Assembly: GCA_965204775.1 (NCBI GenBank)
Contig: CBDBFH010000028.1
Location: 260,664 to 324,663 of the forward strand
DNA: 64,000 nucleotides
Direction of reading: 5' to 3'
Source: CBDBFH01 sp965204775
GTDB lineage: Bacteria; Pseudomonadota; Alphaproteobacteria; JAPOUT01; G958296285
Numbering within the stretch: position 1 is the first letter of the stretch; the number at the start of each line of letters is the position of its first letter. Below, piece after piece: positions 48,382-57,054 of this stretch. A program made the translations under genes and the position numbers. The notes beneath the pieces are model-generated. The model searched no databases. It was not told the DNA's origin and saw nothing but the letters and a program-made list of their open reading frames with translations.

Positions 48382-50124
48382 ATGCCCGCGCCTGCCGCTC
48401 TTTGCACAAAACTGGCCCTGCTCCTCGCCCTTTCGGCCTGCGCCGCGCGGGGCGCGCCCTTCATGGTCGCCAGCGCCAACCCCCATGCCAGCCGCGCCGG
48501 ATACGAAATCCTGCAGCAGGGCGGCTCGGCGCTGGACGCCGCCGTCGCCGTGCAGGCCGTCCTGACGCTGGTCGAGCCGCAGTCGTCGGGGATCGGCGGC
48601 GGCGCGTTTCTCCTCCACTGGGAGCCGCAAACCGGAACCCTCTCCGCCTATGACGGGCGCGAAACCGCCCCGGCCCAAATCACCCCCGATCTCCTGCTCA
48701 ATCAGGACGGCAAGCCCCTCGACCTTTTCGAGGCGATTGTCTCAGGCCGCTCGGTCGGCGTACCCGGCGTGGTCGCCCTCTTCGCCCAGGCCCACAAAGA
48801 TCATGGCCGCCTGCCCTGGCAACGCCTCTTTGCGCCCGCCATCGATTTGGCCGAGACCGGCTTTGCGCTCTCGCCGCGTCTGCACGGCATGCTTGGCTGG
48901 TCGCCGGTTTTGGGCCGCAGGCCCAAAGCCAACGCCCTCTTTTTCGACCAACCGCCCGGCGCGGCGCGCCCGCCGCACCCGCTGCCCGCCGGTAGCCTGG
49001 TCAAAAATCGGGAGCTCGCCCAAAGCCTGCGCTTAATCGCCGACCACGGCGCGCCCGCTTTTTACACCGGCCAGCTGGCCGGTCAGATCGTCCGGGCGGT
49101 CCGCCGCGCGCCCAAAAATCCGGGCCTGCTCTCGGCCCGGGACATGGCCGCCTATGCCGCGCTGCGCCGCGCGCCGGTCTGCCGTTTCTATCGCGGCTTC
49201 AAAGTCTGCGGTGTCGGGCCGCCTTCTTCGGGCGGAATCGCCATCCTCCAGATTCTGGGAATCCTCGAAGGATTCGATCTCGCCGCCCTGCCGCCGGGCA
49301 GCCTCGAAGCGGTTCACCTGATCTCGGAAGCCAGCCGCCTGGCCTATGCCGACCGCGCCCGCTACATCGCCGATCCCGGCTTTTTCCCGGTTCCGGTCGA
49401 AGCCCTGCTCGCGCCGGCCTATCTTAAAAAGCGCGCCCGCCTGATCTCGCGCGACCGCGCGCTGCGCCCCGAAGACCTCGCCCCCGGACTGGAAAACGCT
49501 CCCCCGCTCGCCGACATGGCCGCTTACGCCCTGCCCGCGACCACCCATTTCACAATCCGCGACGCCCGGGGCGCGGTTGTCTCAATGACCTCCTCGATTG
49601 AGGCCCCGTTCGGCAGCCAGCTGATGGCCGGCGGCTTCTTTCTCAACAACCAGCTGACCGATTTCTCCTTCCTGCCCCGCCGCGGCGGACGCGCCATCGC
49701 CAACGCCCCCGCCCCGGGCAAGCGGCCTCTGTCCTCAATGGCCCCGGTGATCGTCTTCGACCGGCGCGGCGCATTTTTCGCCGCGCTGGGCTCGCCCGGC
49801 GGCCCGCGGATCATCGCCTATGTCGCCCAGACTCTGATCGCCCTGATCGACTGGACTCTCCCGATGCAAGAGGCGATCAATCTGCCGCGCCATGCCGCGC
49901 GCGGGCGGGGGCTGGAACTGGAAGAAGGAACCCGGCTGGAAGCGCTGATCCCCAGGCTGCGCGCGCTGGGCCATGCGCCCGAAGCGCGCCGCCTGACCAG
50001 CGGGCTGCACGGCATCCAGAACCGGGACGGCAGACTTCTGGGGGGCGCCGATCCGCGCCGCGAAGGCGTGGTGCGCGCGGGGCGGCTCAATCAAACAGAT
50101 CGCATAGATAGATCGCATAGATAG
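48382..50124 (+). CDS. ggt: gamma-glutamyltransferase
   Basis: A 580-residue Ntn hydrolase precursor. The signal sequence ends in LALSAC, a lipobox-like site, so it may be an exported lipoprotein. Family motifs include GGSALDAAVAVQAVLTLVEPQSSGIGGGAFLL, FEAIVSGRSVGVPG and GVGPPSSGGIAILQILGILEGF. Autocleavage before Thr in ALPATTHFTI (about residue 386) gives the two subunits, followed by SMTSSIEAPFGSQL and APGKRPLSSMAP. It hydrolyses glutathione or transfers its glutamyl group in the periplasm. The last codons come from a 13-bp tandem duplication. Confidence 0.93.
   Translation: MPAPAALCTKLALLLALSACAARGAPFMVASANPHASRAGYEILQQGGSALDAAVAVQAVLTLVEPQSSGIGGGAFLLHWEPQTGTLSAYDGRETAPAQITPDLLLNQDGKPLDLFEAIVSGRSVGVPGVVALFAQAHKDHGRLPWQRLFAPAIDLAETGFALSPRLHGMLGWSPVLGRRPKANALFFDQPPGAARPPHPLPAGSLVKNRELAQSLRLIADHGAPAFYTGQLAGQIVRAVRRAPKNPGLLSARDMAAYAALRRAPVCRFYRGFKVCGVGPPSSGGIAILQILGILEGFDLAALPPGSLEAVHLISEASRLAYADRARYIADPGFFPVPVEALLAPAYLKKRARLISRDRALRPEDLAPGLENAPPLADMAAYALPATTHFTIRDARGAVVSMTSSIEAPFGSQLMAGGFFLNNQLTDFSFLPRRGGRAIANAPAPGKRPLSSMAPVIVFDRRGAFFAALGSPGGPRIIAYVAQTLIALIDWTLPMQEAINLPRHAARGRGLELEEGTRLEALIPRLRALGHAPEARRLTSGLHGIQNRDGRLLGGADPRREGVVRAGRLNQTDRIDRSHR
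50098..50123 (+). repeat. 13-bp tandem duplication at the end of ggt
   Basis: GATCGCATAGATA occurs at 50098-50110 and again at 50111-50123. Because 13 is not a multiple of three, the second copy puts ggt into another frame and supplies its stop codon. Confidence 0.85.
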
Positions 50125-50142
50125 ACCGCGGACGGCGGGCGG

Positions 50143-51639
50143 CTAGCGGGCGGCGGCCTCCTCGCCCGCCTGCGCCTCTATGCGGGGCAGGGTGATCCGG
50201 AATAATGTGCCCTGCGCGCCCGTCTCGACCAGCGACAGGGCGCCGCCTTGGGCGCGAATCAGTTCCAGAGAAATCGGCAGACCCAGGCCGAAGCCCTCCC
50301 GTGTGTCGCTTCCGGCGAAGGGCTTGAAAATATTCTCCCGCGCCTTCCTGGAAAAGCCGCTGCCGGTGTCGTGCAGCTCGATCCAGACGTGGTCTTGCGC
50401 CTCCCCGGCGCGAATCGTAATCCGCCCCGGCGGCTTTGCGCCCTGCCGCTTGCGGCTTTTTTCAATCGCCTGCACCGCGTTGCGGCCCAGATTGAGGAGC
50501 ACCCGAAACAGGTGATCGGGATCGGCCCGCACCCCCATTTCGGGAGGCACTTCATTGGCCCAGAGGATCATGCCGCCTTCAGGCAGACCGGCGGCCTCGC
50601 CGGCCTGCTCGATCAGCCCGCGCAGACTGATTCGGGCCGGATTGGGCAGGCGGGGTTGCCCCTGGCCATATTCCAGCGTCTCGGTGCACAGGCGGCTGGC
50701 CCGGTCGATCGCCGAGAAGAAGCGCGGCGCGAGGCGGCGCACCATCGGATCGTCGCTTTCGGACAGGCGCTCCGAGACCAGCTGGGCGCTGGCCAGCATG
50801 TTGCGCAGATCATGATTGATCTTGCCCACCGCCTCGCCCAGCGCCGCCAGCCGGGTCTTCTGGTGCAGCGAGCTGCGCAAATCCTTCTGCAAACTGGCCA
50901 ATTCGCGCTGGGCCTGGCCGATCTCGTCGCGGCGCGCGCCGGGAACGATAATCCGCCCGGCATCTTCCGGCCGGCGGCGAAAGACCCGCATGCTGGCCGA
51001 CAGGCGCTCCAGCGGGCGGACCAGGATCAGATGGGTTGACAAAAACAGCAGGGCCGCCGCCAGGGTCGAAACGATCAGCCCCAGGCCCAGCAGCGTCCGG
51101 ACATAGGCCGCCATTGCGTTTTGAAGAAACCGCTCGTCGAGCACGATTTCGATCCGGCTGTTCGGGCGGCGCATCGGCTGGCCGGCCACCCGAATCACCC
51201 GCCCCGGCGGGGCGAGCAAACTGGCCAGGGCGTCGCGGATCGAGTCGGCCATGCCGCTTTGCGCCAGATCGAAACTGGCCGCGACCGGCGGCACCTCCCT
51301 GGCTCTCAAGACCAGATAGCGCGCGCCTTGCCGTTCGACCGCCACCGAAAAGACGGCCGCATCGCGCAGCAGCTCCTCCTCCAGCTGCGCGGCGACCCGG
51401 TTGCCGGGCGCGGCCTCCAGCGCCAGCGCGGCAATATGCGCGGTCGACAAACGCTCGGTCAGCCAGGTCTCGCGAAACCCGGCCAGCGCCGGAACCAGCG
51501 CGACCAGCGTTCCGCCCATCACAAAAAGGATCGTCAAGCCCAGCAGACGCAACGAAAGGCTGCGCCGCCAGAAGCGCCACACCGCGCCACCCATGCGTCC
51601 GGCCTGCTCGCGCATAGCTGTCTGCCGCCCTCTTTTCAT
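50143..51639 (-). CDS. sensor histidine kinase, orphan
   Basis: The 498-residue membrane kinase has helix 1 (about 27-49, LLGLTILFVMGGTLVALVPAL), a periplasmic sensor domain (about 55-165), helix 2 (LLGLGLIVSTLAAALLFLSTHLI), a HAMP segment with RPLERLSASM, and a HisKA-like helix with phosphoacceptor in GKINHDLRNML. The ATPase domain has NLGRNAVQAI (N box), DTGSGF (G1) and GFGLGLPI (G2). No response regulator is adjacent, so its partner is elsewhere. The start at 51639 is chosen as the first ATG; a TTG at 51687 also lies in frame. The signal it detects is unknown. Confidence 0.9.
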   Translation of the reverse strand: MKRGRQTAMREQAGRMGGAVWRFWRRSLSLRLLGLTILFVMGGTLVALVPALAGFRETWLTERLSTAHIAALALEAAPGNRVAAQLEEELLRDAAVFSVAVERQGARYLVLRAREVPPVAASFDLAQSGMADSIRDALASLLAPPGRVIRVAGQPMRRPNSRIEIVLDERFLQNAMAAYVRTLLGLGLIVSTLAAALLFLSTHLILVRPLERLSASMRVFRRRPEDAGRIIVPGARRDEIGQAQRELASLQKDLRSSLHQKTRLAALGEAVGKINHDLRNMLASAQLVSERLSESDDPMVRRLAPRFFSAIDRASRLCTETLEYGQGQPRLPNPARISLRGLIEQAGEAAGLPEGGMILWANEVPPEMGVRADPDHLFRVLLNLGRNAVQAIEKSRKRQGAKPPGRITIRAGEAQDHVWIELHDTGSGFSRKARENIFKPFAGSDTREGFGLGLPISLELIRAQGGALSLVETGAQGTLFRITLPRIEAQAGEEAAAR

Positions 51640-51770
51640 CTCTGCGCCGCTCTCCCGGCGGCGGCTTCTCGATCTTGGCTCGCACAAAGATCAAGAAAGT
51701 GTTTATGGTCATGAGCAGGAAGTGAAAAGCAAGTCAATTCTTGCCTCCCGGTTTAATTTTTGATCTTGTT

Positions 51771-52574
51771 TCACCCCCCGCTCCGCCCCGCCCGCAACCG
51801 GCGCACCCCGACCGGAATCAGGGCGACCAGACCCAGGATGACGAAAGCGGCGAGAATCTCGGGGGTCAGAATGTCGGCAAAAGACAGCTCTAAAGTGCAA
51901 TCCACACCCTGTTCGGCCAGACAGGCTTCATGCGCCCGGCGCTGGCGGGTGATGATGCTGTCCAGCGCGCTTCCCGCATAGCTGAAGGCGAAGGTGCCCG
52001 GGATGATGCCGATCAAGGTCGCCGGAACATAAACCCGCAGGGGAACCCCCAGGAGCGCCGGGGCCAGATTGACCAGCCAGAAAGGAAAGGCCGGAACCAG
52101 CCGCAAGAAGAGAAGATAGCTGAAAGCATCTTTTTGAAAGCCGGCGCGCAGGCGGGCCAGAGTCGCCCCGGCCCGGCGGGCCAGCGCCTCGCCCAGCGAC
52201 GAGCGTGCGATCACAAACAGGATCGTCGCCCCCGCCGTGGCGCTGATCACCGTCACCAGGCTGCCGGCAACCGCGCCGAACAGAAAGCCGCCCAGAATGG
52301 TCAGGAAGGCCCCCCCCGGCAGCGACAGGGCAACCGCCGCGGCATAGGCAAGGGCAAAGGCAAGCAAGGAGAGAAGATAATAATCGGCGACGAATTCCGC
52401 CAGCCGGGCGCGGTTGTCGGCAATCGCCTGGAAGCTCAGATAGCCGGTCAGGCCAAACCACCAGGCGGCCGCCATCGCTGCAATCAGGATCGCCAAAGGC
52501 AGGAGCCGCCACAGGCCTGCCTTTTTGCTTTGGGCGGATTGAGGGCCCGCCGCCGGGATTTTCTCCTGCTCCAT
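51771..52574 (-). CDS. TVP38/TMEM64 family membrane protein
   Basis: The 267-residue protein has about six membrane helices. Family signatures are LSLPGGAFLTILGGFLFG, LFLRLVPAFPFWLVNLAPALLGV with the FPFWLVN core, and IGIIPGTFAFSYAGSAL. These DedA-related (VTT domain) proteins are thought to move or scramble lipids. Two cysteines in EACLAEQGVDCTLEL lie in a late loop. A GGAGGG ribosome binding site supports the ATG at 52574 over an upstream extension to 52712 that would run through the rpmH promoter. It is divergent from rpmH. Confidence 0.92.
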   Translation of the reverse strand: MEQEKIPAAGPQSAQSKKAGLWRLLPLAILIAAMAAAWWFGLTGYLSFQAIADNRARLAEFVADYYLLSLLAFALAYAAAVALSLPGGAFLTILGGFLFGAVAGSLVTVISATAGATILFVIARSSLGEALARRAGATLARLRAGFQKDAFSYLLFLRLVPAFPFWLVNLAPALLGVPLRVYVPATLIGIIPGTFAFSYAGSALDSIITRQRRAHEACLAEQGVDCTLELSFADILTPEILAAFVILGLVALIPVGVRRLRAGRSGG

Positions 52575-52625
52575 CGCCGCCTGCCCTCCGCCTGCCGCCC
52601 ATGCGGACCAAAACCCAAAACAAAA

Positions 52626-52654
52626 TTGACCGGGCCGGGCGTTTTGCTTAAAGA
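52626..52654 (+). promoter_or_regulatory. promoter of the rpmH operon
   Basis: TTGACC (52626-52631), a 17-bp spacer and TAAAGA (52649-52654) form a good sigma70-type promoter about 65 bp before rpmH. Confidence 0.5.
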
Positions 52655-52720
52655 AAAACCAATCCCTCACGCATTCCGGCAGCCGGATCGCGGCGCCGAC
52701 CATCGGAACCATTCGGAAGC

Positions 52721-52855
52721 ATGAAGCGAACCTATCAACCCAGCCGCCTGGTGCGCAAGCGCCGCCACGGGTTCCGCGCCCGCCGGGCGGCGGTGGGCGG
52801 ACGCAAGATTCTGTCCCGCCGCCGCCGCCGGGGCCGCAAGCGCCTCTCGGCCTGA
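52721..52855 (+). CDS. rpmH: 50S ribosomal protein bL34
   Basis: The 44-residue very basic protein reads MKRTYQPSRLVRKRRHGFR, then GGRKILSRRRRRGRKRLSA, the universal bL34 sequence. It is the first gene of the conserved rpmH-rnpA-yidC block that in many bacteria lies close to the replication origin. A candidate promoter lies about 65 bp upstream. rnpA follows after 72 bp. Confidence 0.98.
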   Translation: MKRTYQPSRLVRKRRHGFRARRAAVGGRKILSRRRRRGRKRLSA

Positions 52856-52911
52856 CCGCCCGCCCGCTCCGGGCCGTCCGCCATGCGCGCCCCCCATCCG
52901 CTTATCCGGCC

Positions 52912-52935
52912 ATGAGGTTATGAGGTCATGAGGCG
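52912..52935 (+). repeat. three ATGAGG units at 8-bp spacing at the rnpA start
   Basis: ATGAGGTT, ATGAGGTC and ATGAGGCG stand at 52912, 52920 and 52928. The first two ATGs open three-codon frames (MRL-stop, MRS-stop) whose stops each overlap the next ATG; the third ATG is the rnpA start. The AGG of one unit can serve as ribosome binding site for the next. Confidence 0.75.
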
Positions 52936-53320
52936 CTTGAAGAAACGCCGCGCATTTGTCGCCGCCGCCAAATCGCCGCAGGCCGCCCGCGCCGTGCGCC
53001 CCGGCCTCGTCTTGCAGGCCCGCCCGCGCGGCGATGCGGACCCCGGCGCGGTCGGCTTCACCGCCTCGCGCCGGGCGGTCGGCGGCGCGGTCGCCCGCAA
53101 CCGCGCCCGGCGGCGCTTGCGCGCCGCCGCCGCCGCCATCCTCGCCCCCGCCGCCCGCCCCGGAACCGATTACGTCCTCATCGCCCGGCCCGCCAGTTTG
53201 ACCCGCCCTTTTCGCGATCTGTGCCGCGATTTGCACAGCGCGCTGCGCGCCGCGCATGACCCGCGCCGCCGTCCGAACCCGCCCCGGGCGCGCCGCCCGG
53301 GGCCGTCGCGGCCAGCCTGA
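52928..53320 (+). CDS. rnpA: ribonuclease P protein component
   Basis: The 130-residue basic protein carries the RNase P protein signature: RLKKRRAFVAAAK at the start, VGFTASRRAVGGAVARNRARRRLR with the RNR motif, and GTDYVLIARPASL. It assists the catalytic RNA in cutting 5' leaders from tRNA precursors. The C-terminus has a Pro/Arg-rich tail beyond the usual end. The start is embedded in an unusual ATGAGG repeat, and the stop overlaps the yidC start by one base (TGATG). Confidence 0.95.
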   Translation: MRRLKKRRAFVAAAKSPQAARAVRPGLVLQARPRGDADPGAVGFTASRRAVGGAVARNRARRRLRAAAAAILAPAARPGTDYVLIARPASLTRPFRDLCRDLHSALRAAHDPRRRPNPPRARRPGPSRPA

Positions 53321-55101
53321 TGTCCGAACAACGCAATATTTTGCTGGCGATCGTGCTCTCGGTGGCGGTCCTGATGCTGTGGGACGCCTGGATGGCCCGC
53401 ACCCGCCCGCCGCCGCCCGCCGCGCCGCCGTCCGCGCAAATTCCGCCCGACCGCGCTCCGCCGCCGGCGCAAAGTCCGGCGCCGCCGCCGGAAGCCGTCC
53501 CGCTTCGAGATTTCAGCCCGCGCCCGGCGGCGCTGGCCGCCGCGCCGCGCCTTAATCTGCAAACGCCGCGCCTGACAGGCTCGGTCAATCTGCAAGGCGC
53601 GCGGCTCGACGATCTGGCTCTGCCGGCCTATCGCGCGTCGGTCGATCCGGACTCGGCGCCGATCCTGCTTTTCAGCCCGGCGGGAACGGCGCAGGCCTAT
53701 TTCGCCGATTTCGGCTGGCGCGCCCCGGACGGCGCGGCGCCGCTGCCCGGCCCGCGCGCCTTGTGGCGGGTCGAAGGCCCCCCGCCCCCAGCGCTGACCC
53801 CCGAAACCCCTCTGCGCCTGATCCATGAGAGCGGCGGCCTGGTCTTTCGCCGCCAGATCGCGCTCGACGCCGATTACATGTTCACGATCACCCAAAGCGT
53901 CGAGAACCGCTCAGGCCGGACGCGCCGACTCGCTCCCCATGCCGCGATCAACCGGGTCGGCAATCTAGAGTCGAGCGGCTACTACCTCCTCCATGAGGGC
54001 TTTATCGCCGCCCTGCCCGAAGAGGGCCTGATTGAAATCGATTACGGCGACCTGCAAGACGCCCCGCCGCACGATGTCGCCGCGCAGGGCGGCTGGGCCG
54101 GGCTGACCGACAAATATTGGGCCGCCGCCCTGATTCCCGATCCGGCCCTTTCCTATGCCGCCCGCTTTTCGGAGCGGGGCGGGGGCGACCACAGCCTCTA
54201 CCGGCTGAGTCTTGACGGCGCCGCCGCGGCGATTGCGCCGGGCGGCAGCCACCGCGTCACCACCCGCCTGTTCGCCGGGGCCAAGGAGGTCGCCCTGATC
54301 GACCGCTATGAGGCGGACGGGGCCATCCCCCAATTCGATCTTCTGATCGATTGGGGCTGGTTTTATTTCCTGACCAAGCCGCTTTTTCTGGCCCTCGACT
54401 TCTTTTTCGGCCTGACCGGCAATTTCGGGGTTGCGATTTTGATCGTGACCATTCTGATCAAGGTTTTCTTTTTCCCGCTCGCCAACCGCTCCTATGTCGC
54501 GCTGAGCGCGCTGCGCAAATTGCAGCCCGAAATCGAGCAAATCCGCGAGCGCCACAAAGACGACCGCGTTCAGGCCAGCCAGGAAATGATCGCCCTTTAC
54601 CGGCGCGAGAAAGTCAGCCCCCTGCCCGGCTGCATGCCGATCCTGCTGCAGGTTCCGGTCTTTTTCGCAATCTACAAGGTTCTGTTCGTCACCATCGAAA
54701 TGCGCCACGCGCCCTTTTTCGGCTGGATCGCGGATCTGTCCGCGCCCGACCCCTCCTCGCTGCTCTCGCTGTTCGGCCTGCTGCCCTTCTCCACCCCCGA
54801 GATTGTGACCATCGGGGTCTGGCCGATTTTGATGGGGGCGACCCTCTTCATTCAGATGCGCCTCAATCCGCCGCCGCCCGATCCGGTCCAGCGCGCGATT
54901 TTCGCCTGGTTTCCGGTTATCCTGACTCTGGCGCTGGCCCGCTTCCCCGCCGGCCTCGTCATCTACTGGACCTGGAGCAATCTCTTGTCGATCCTTCAGC
55001 AAACCTACATCATGAAGCGCCAGGGCGTTGACATCGCCCTGTTCGGCAATCTGGCCGCCCTCTTCTCCACCCGCCCGCGCCGGGACCGGCCCCGGCAGTA
55101 G
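53320..55101 (+). CDS. yidC: membrane protein insertase YidC
   Basis: The 593-residue protein starts with MSEQRNILLAIVLSVAVLMLWDAW (first helix), a Pro/Ala-rich linker to about 70, a large periplasmic beta-sandwich (about 80-340) and the insertase core with five helices. YidC hallmarks are ILIVTILIKVFFFPLANRSY, RYEADGAIPQFDLLIDWGWFYFLTKPLF, LPGCMPILLQVPVFFAIYKVL and YWTWSNLLSILQQTYIMKR. The positively charged groove residue is in TILIK. It inserts and folds inner membrane proteins. It overlaps rnpA by one base and is followed 4 bp later by argB; the yihA/engB gene frequently found at this point is absent. Confidence 0.97.
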   Translation: MSEQRNILLAIVLSVAVLMLWDAWMARTRPPPPAAPPSAQIPPDRAPPPAQSPAPPPEAVPLRDFSPRPAALAAAPRLNLQTPRLTGSVNLQGARLDDLALPAYRASVDPDSAPILLFSPAGTAQAYFADFGWRAPDGAAPLPGPRALWRVEGPPPPALTPETPLRLIHESGGLVFRRQIALDADYMFTITQSVENRSGRTRRLAPHAAINRVGNLESSGYYLLHEGFIAALPEEGLIEIDYGDLQDAPPHDVAAQGGWAGLTDKYWAAALIPDPALSYAARFSERGGGDHSLYRLSLDGAAAAIAPGGSHRVTTRLFAGAKEVALIDRYEADGAIPQFDLLIDWGWFYFLTKPLFLALDFFFGLTGNFGVAILIVTILIKVFFFPLANRSYVALSALRKLQPEIEQIRERHKDDRVQASQEMIALYRREKVSPLPGCMPILLQVPVFFAIYKVLFVTIEMRHAPFFGWIADLSAPDPSSLLSLFGLLPFSTPEIVTIGVWPILMGATLFIQMRLNPPPPDPVQRAIFAWFPVILTLALARFPAGLVIYWTWSNLLSILQQTYIMKRQGVDIALFGNLAALFSTRPRRDRPRQ

Positions 55102-55105
55102 CCCC

Positions 55106-56002
55106 ATGCCCGCCCCGACCCCAGACGCCGCCGCCTTTCTGGAAAAAGCGCGCATTCTCTCCGAAGCGCTTCCCTTCATGCAGCGCTATGCCGGCAAGAT
55201 CGTGGTCGTCAAATATGGCGGCGCGGCGATGGGCGATGCGGCGCGCACCGCCGGCTTCGCCCGCGACGTGGTTTTGCTGCGCCAAAGCGCGGTCTTGCCG
55301 GTGGTGGTTCATGGCGGCGGCCCGCAGATCGACGCCCTGCTGGCCCGGATGGGGGTCACAAGCGATTTCCGCGACGGCTTGCGCATCACCGGCGCGCAGG
55401 AAGTCGAGGCGGCGGAGATGGTTCTGGCCGGATCGGTCAACAAGCAATTGGTGCGCGCGATTCAGGCCGCCGGGGGCCGGGCGGCGGGTTTGAGCGGCAG
55501 CGACGACGGATTGATTCGCGCCCGCCCGCACGGCGGGCGGGCGGGCGAGCTGGGGCTGGTCGGAGTTCCGGAGCGAATCGATCCTGCTTTGATTTCGATC
55601 TTGCTTGAGGCCGGGCGGATTCCGGTGATCGCGCCGCTGGGCGTTTTCGCCGGCGGGCAGCCGTGCAACATCAATGCCGACACCGCCGCCGGGGCGCTGG
55701 CGGTGGCGCTGGCCGCCACCCGCCTGGTTCTGCTCACCGACGTAGACGCGGTGCGCGGCGCGGACGGCAAGCCGCGCCCCGCCCTTGATCTGGATCAGGC
55801 CCGCGCCCTGCTGGCCAGCGGCGCCGCCCAGGGCGGCATGCGCCCCAAAATCGAGACCTGCATTGAGGCGGTCGCCGGCGGGGTTCCCGCCGCGGTGATT
55901 TTAAACGGCGGCGTGCCGCATGCCCTTCTGCTGGAATTGTTCACCGGGTCCGGGGCCGGGACGTTGATCGGCCAGCCGCTCGCGCCGGGCGCACAGGCGT
56001 GA
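55106..56002 (+). CDS. argB: acetylglutamate kinase
   Basis: The 298-residue enzyme phosphorylates N-acetylglutamate in arginine synthesis. It has KIVVVKYGGAAMGD with the nucleotide lysine, VVVHGGGPQIDALL, DGLRITGAQEVEAAEMVLAGSVNKQLV for substrate, and NINADTAAGALAVALAATRLVLLTDVDAV. The long N-terminal helix PTPDAAAFLEKARILSEALPF suggests the hexameric, arginine-inhibited form. The start at 55106 follows yidC closely; upstream in-frame codons overlap yidC and are rejected. The stop overlaps the next gene (GTGA). Confidence 0.96.
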   Translation: MPAPTPDAAAFLEKARILSEALPFMQRYAGKIVVVKYGGAAMGDAARTAGFARDVVLLRQSAVLPVVVHGGGPQIDALLARMGVTSDFRDGLRITGAQEVEAAEMVLAGSVNKQLVRAIQAAGGRAAGLSGSDDGLIRARPHGGRAGELGLVGVPERIDPALISILLEAGRIPVIAPLGVFAGGQPCNINADTAAGALAVALAATRLVLLTDVDAVRGADGKPRPALDLDQARALLASGAAQGGMRPKIETCIEAVAGGVPAAVILNGGVPHALLLELFTGSGAGTLIGQPLAPGAQA

Positions 56003-57054
56003 GCGCGCCGCGCGCCCTCACCGCCGTTCTGGGCGCGGCGCTCGCCGCCGGCCTGCTGGCCGCGCCCGCCGCCGCCGGCTACCGGCTGTGCAACGAGACC
56101 AGTTACGTCCTCGACAGCGCGATCGGCTATGAGAGCGAAGAGGCCGGATGGGAATCGCAGGGCTGGTTCCGCCTTTATCCGGGGCGCTGCCGCGAGATTC
56201 TCGAAGCCCGCCGGCCGCGGCCCGAATATTATGTTCATGCCCGCTCGATCGCCGCTCATCAAGGCCCCCGGCGCATCTTCGGCGGCAATGAAATTTTATG
56301 CACCGCCCCCGAAACGGAGGATTTCCATATCCGGGGCCGGGTGTTGTGCCATGCAACAGGCAACGAGAAAGCCGACTTCCTGCGGGTCGGCGGCGGCCGG
56401 CGGGCGCAGGCGATTTTCTCCAGCGACCGCCACTACGAAACCCGCCGCCATGCGCTGATCTCCGGGGTGCAGCGCCTGCTGTGGGACAACGGATTCCAGA
56501 TCGGCGACATCGACGGCTATGCCGGGCGGGTGACGCTCAACGCGGTCAAGGCGTTCCAGCGCCAGGCCGGTCTGCGCCCGACCGGGGTCATCAGCGACCG
56601 GCTGTTTGAAAAGCTGATCGCCGCCGCCGAAGCCCGTCCGCCGCGCGCCGGCCTGCGCCTGTGCAATGAGACCGCCCATCGGGTCTGGTGGGCGGTCGGC
56701 TACAAGACCACCGGCCCCGATCCCGAATATGAATCCAAGGGCTGGCTGCGCGCCCGGCCCGGCCAATGTCTGCTCGCCATTCGCGGCAAGCTGGGCCGCG
56801 ATCACTACTACGTCTATGCCGAAGCGGTCGACGCGGCGGGGACGGTGATTGAGCGGAGCGGACACAAACTGGTGCGGTCCGGGGCGTTTGCGATGTGCGT
56901 CAAGCGCCCGCGCTTCCGGATTGCCGGGCGCGAGTCCTGCGCCCGGCGCGGTCTGGCGCAAGCCCCCTTCCGCCGAATCGACACCGGCGGCCAGAGCGTC
57001 TGGACCGAAACCTGGCGCATCCCCCAAGAGCAGGCCGGCAATGAGCAGCAATGA
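55999..57054 (+). CDS. exported protein with two DUF1036 domains around a peptidoglycan-binding domain
   Basis: The 351-residue protein begins with GTG inside the argB stop and has a signal peptide (LTAVLGAALAAGLLAAPAAAG). Domain order is DUF1036 (about 27-125: GYRLCNETSYVLDSAIGY, GWFRLYPGRCREIL, YYVHARSI), peptidoglycan-binding type 1 (about 145-210: GVQRLLWDNGFQIGDIDGYAGRVT, AVKAFQRQAGLRP) and a second DUF1036 (about 218-335: GLRLCNETAHRVWWAVGY, GWLRARPGQCLLAI, YYVYAEAV). Repeated cysteines fit disulfides. Function is unknown; wall binding is inferred. Its last 14 bp overlap dapD. Confidence 0.88.
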   Translation: MSAPRALTAVLGAALAAGLLAAPAAAGYRLCNETSYVLDSAIGYESEEAGWESQGWFRLYPGRCREILEARRPRPEYYVHARSIAAHQGPRRIFGGNEILCTAPETEDFHIRGRVLCHATGNEKADFLRVGGGRRAQAIFSSDRHYETRRHALISGVQRLLWDNGFQIGDIDGYAGRVTLNAVKAFQRQAGLRPTGVISDRLFEKLIAAAEARPPRAGLRLCNETAHRVWWAVGYKTTGPDPEYESKGWLRARPGQCLLAIRGKLGRDHYYVYAEAVDAAGTVIERSGHKLVRSGAFAMCVKRPRFRIAGRESCARRGLAQAPFRRIDTGGQSVWTETWRIPQEQAGNEQQ

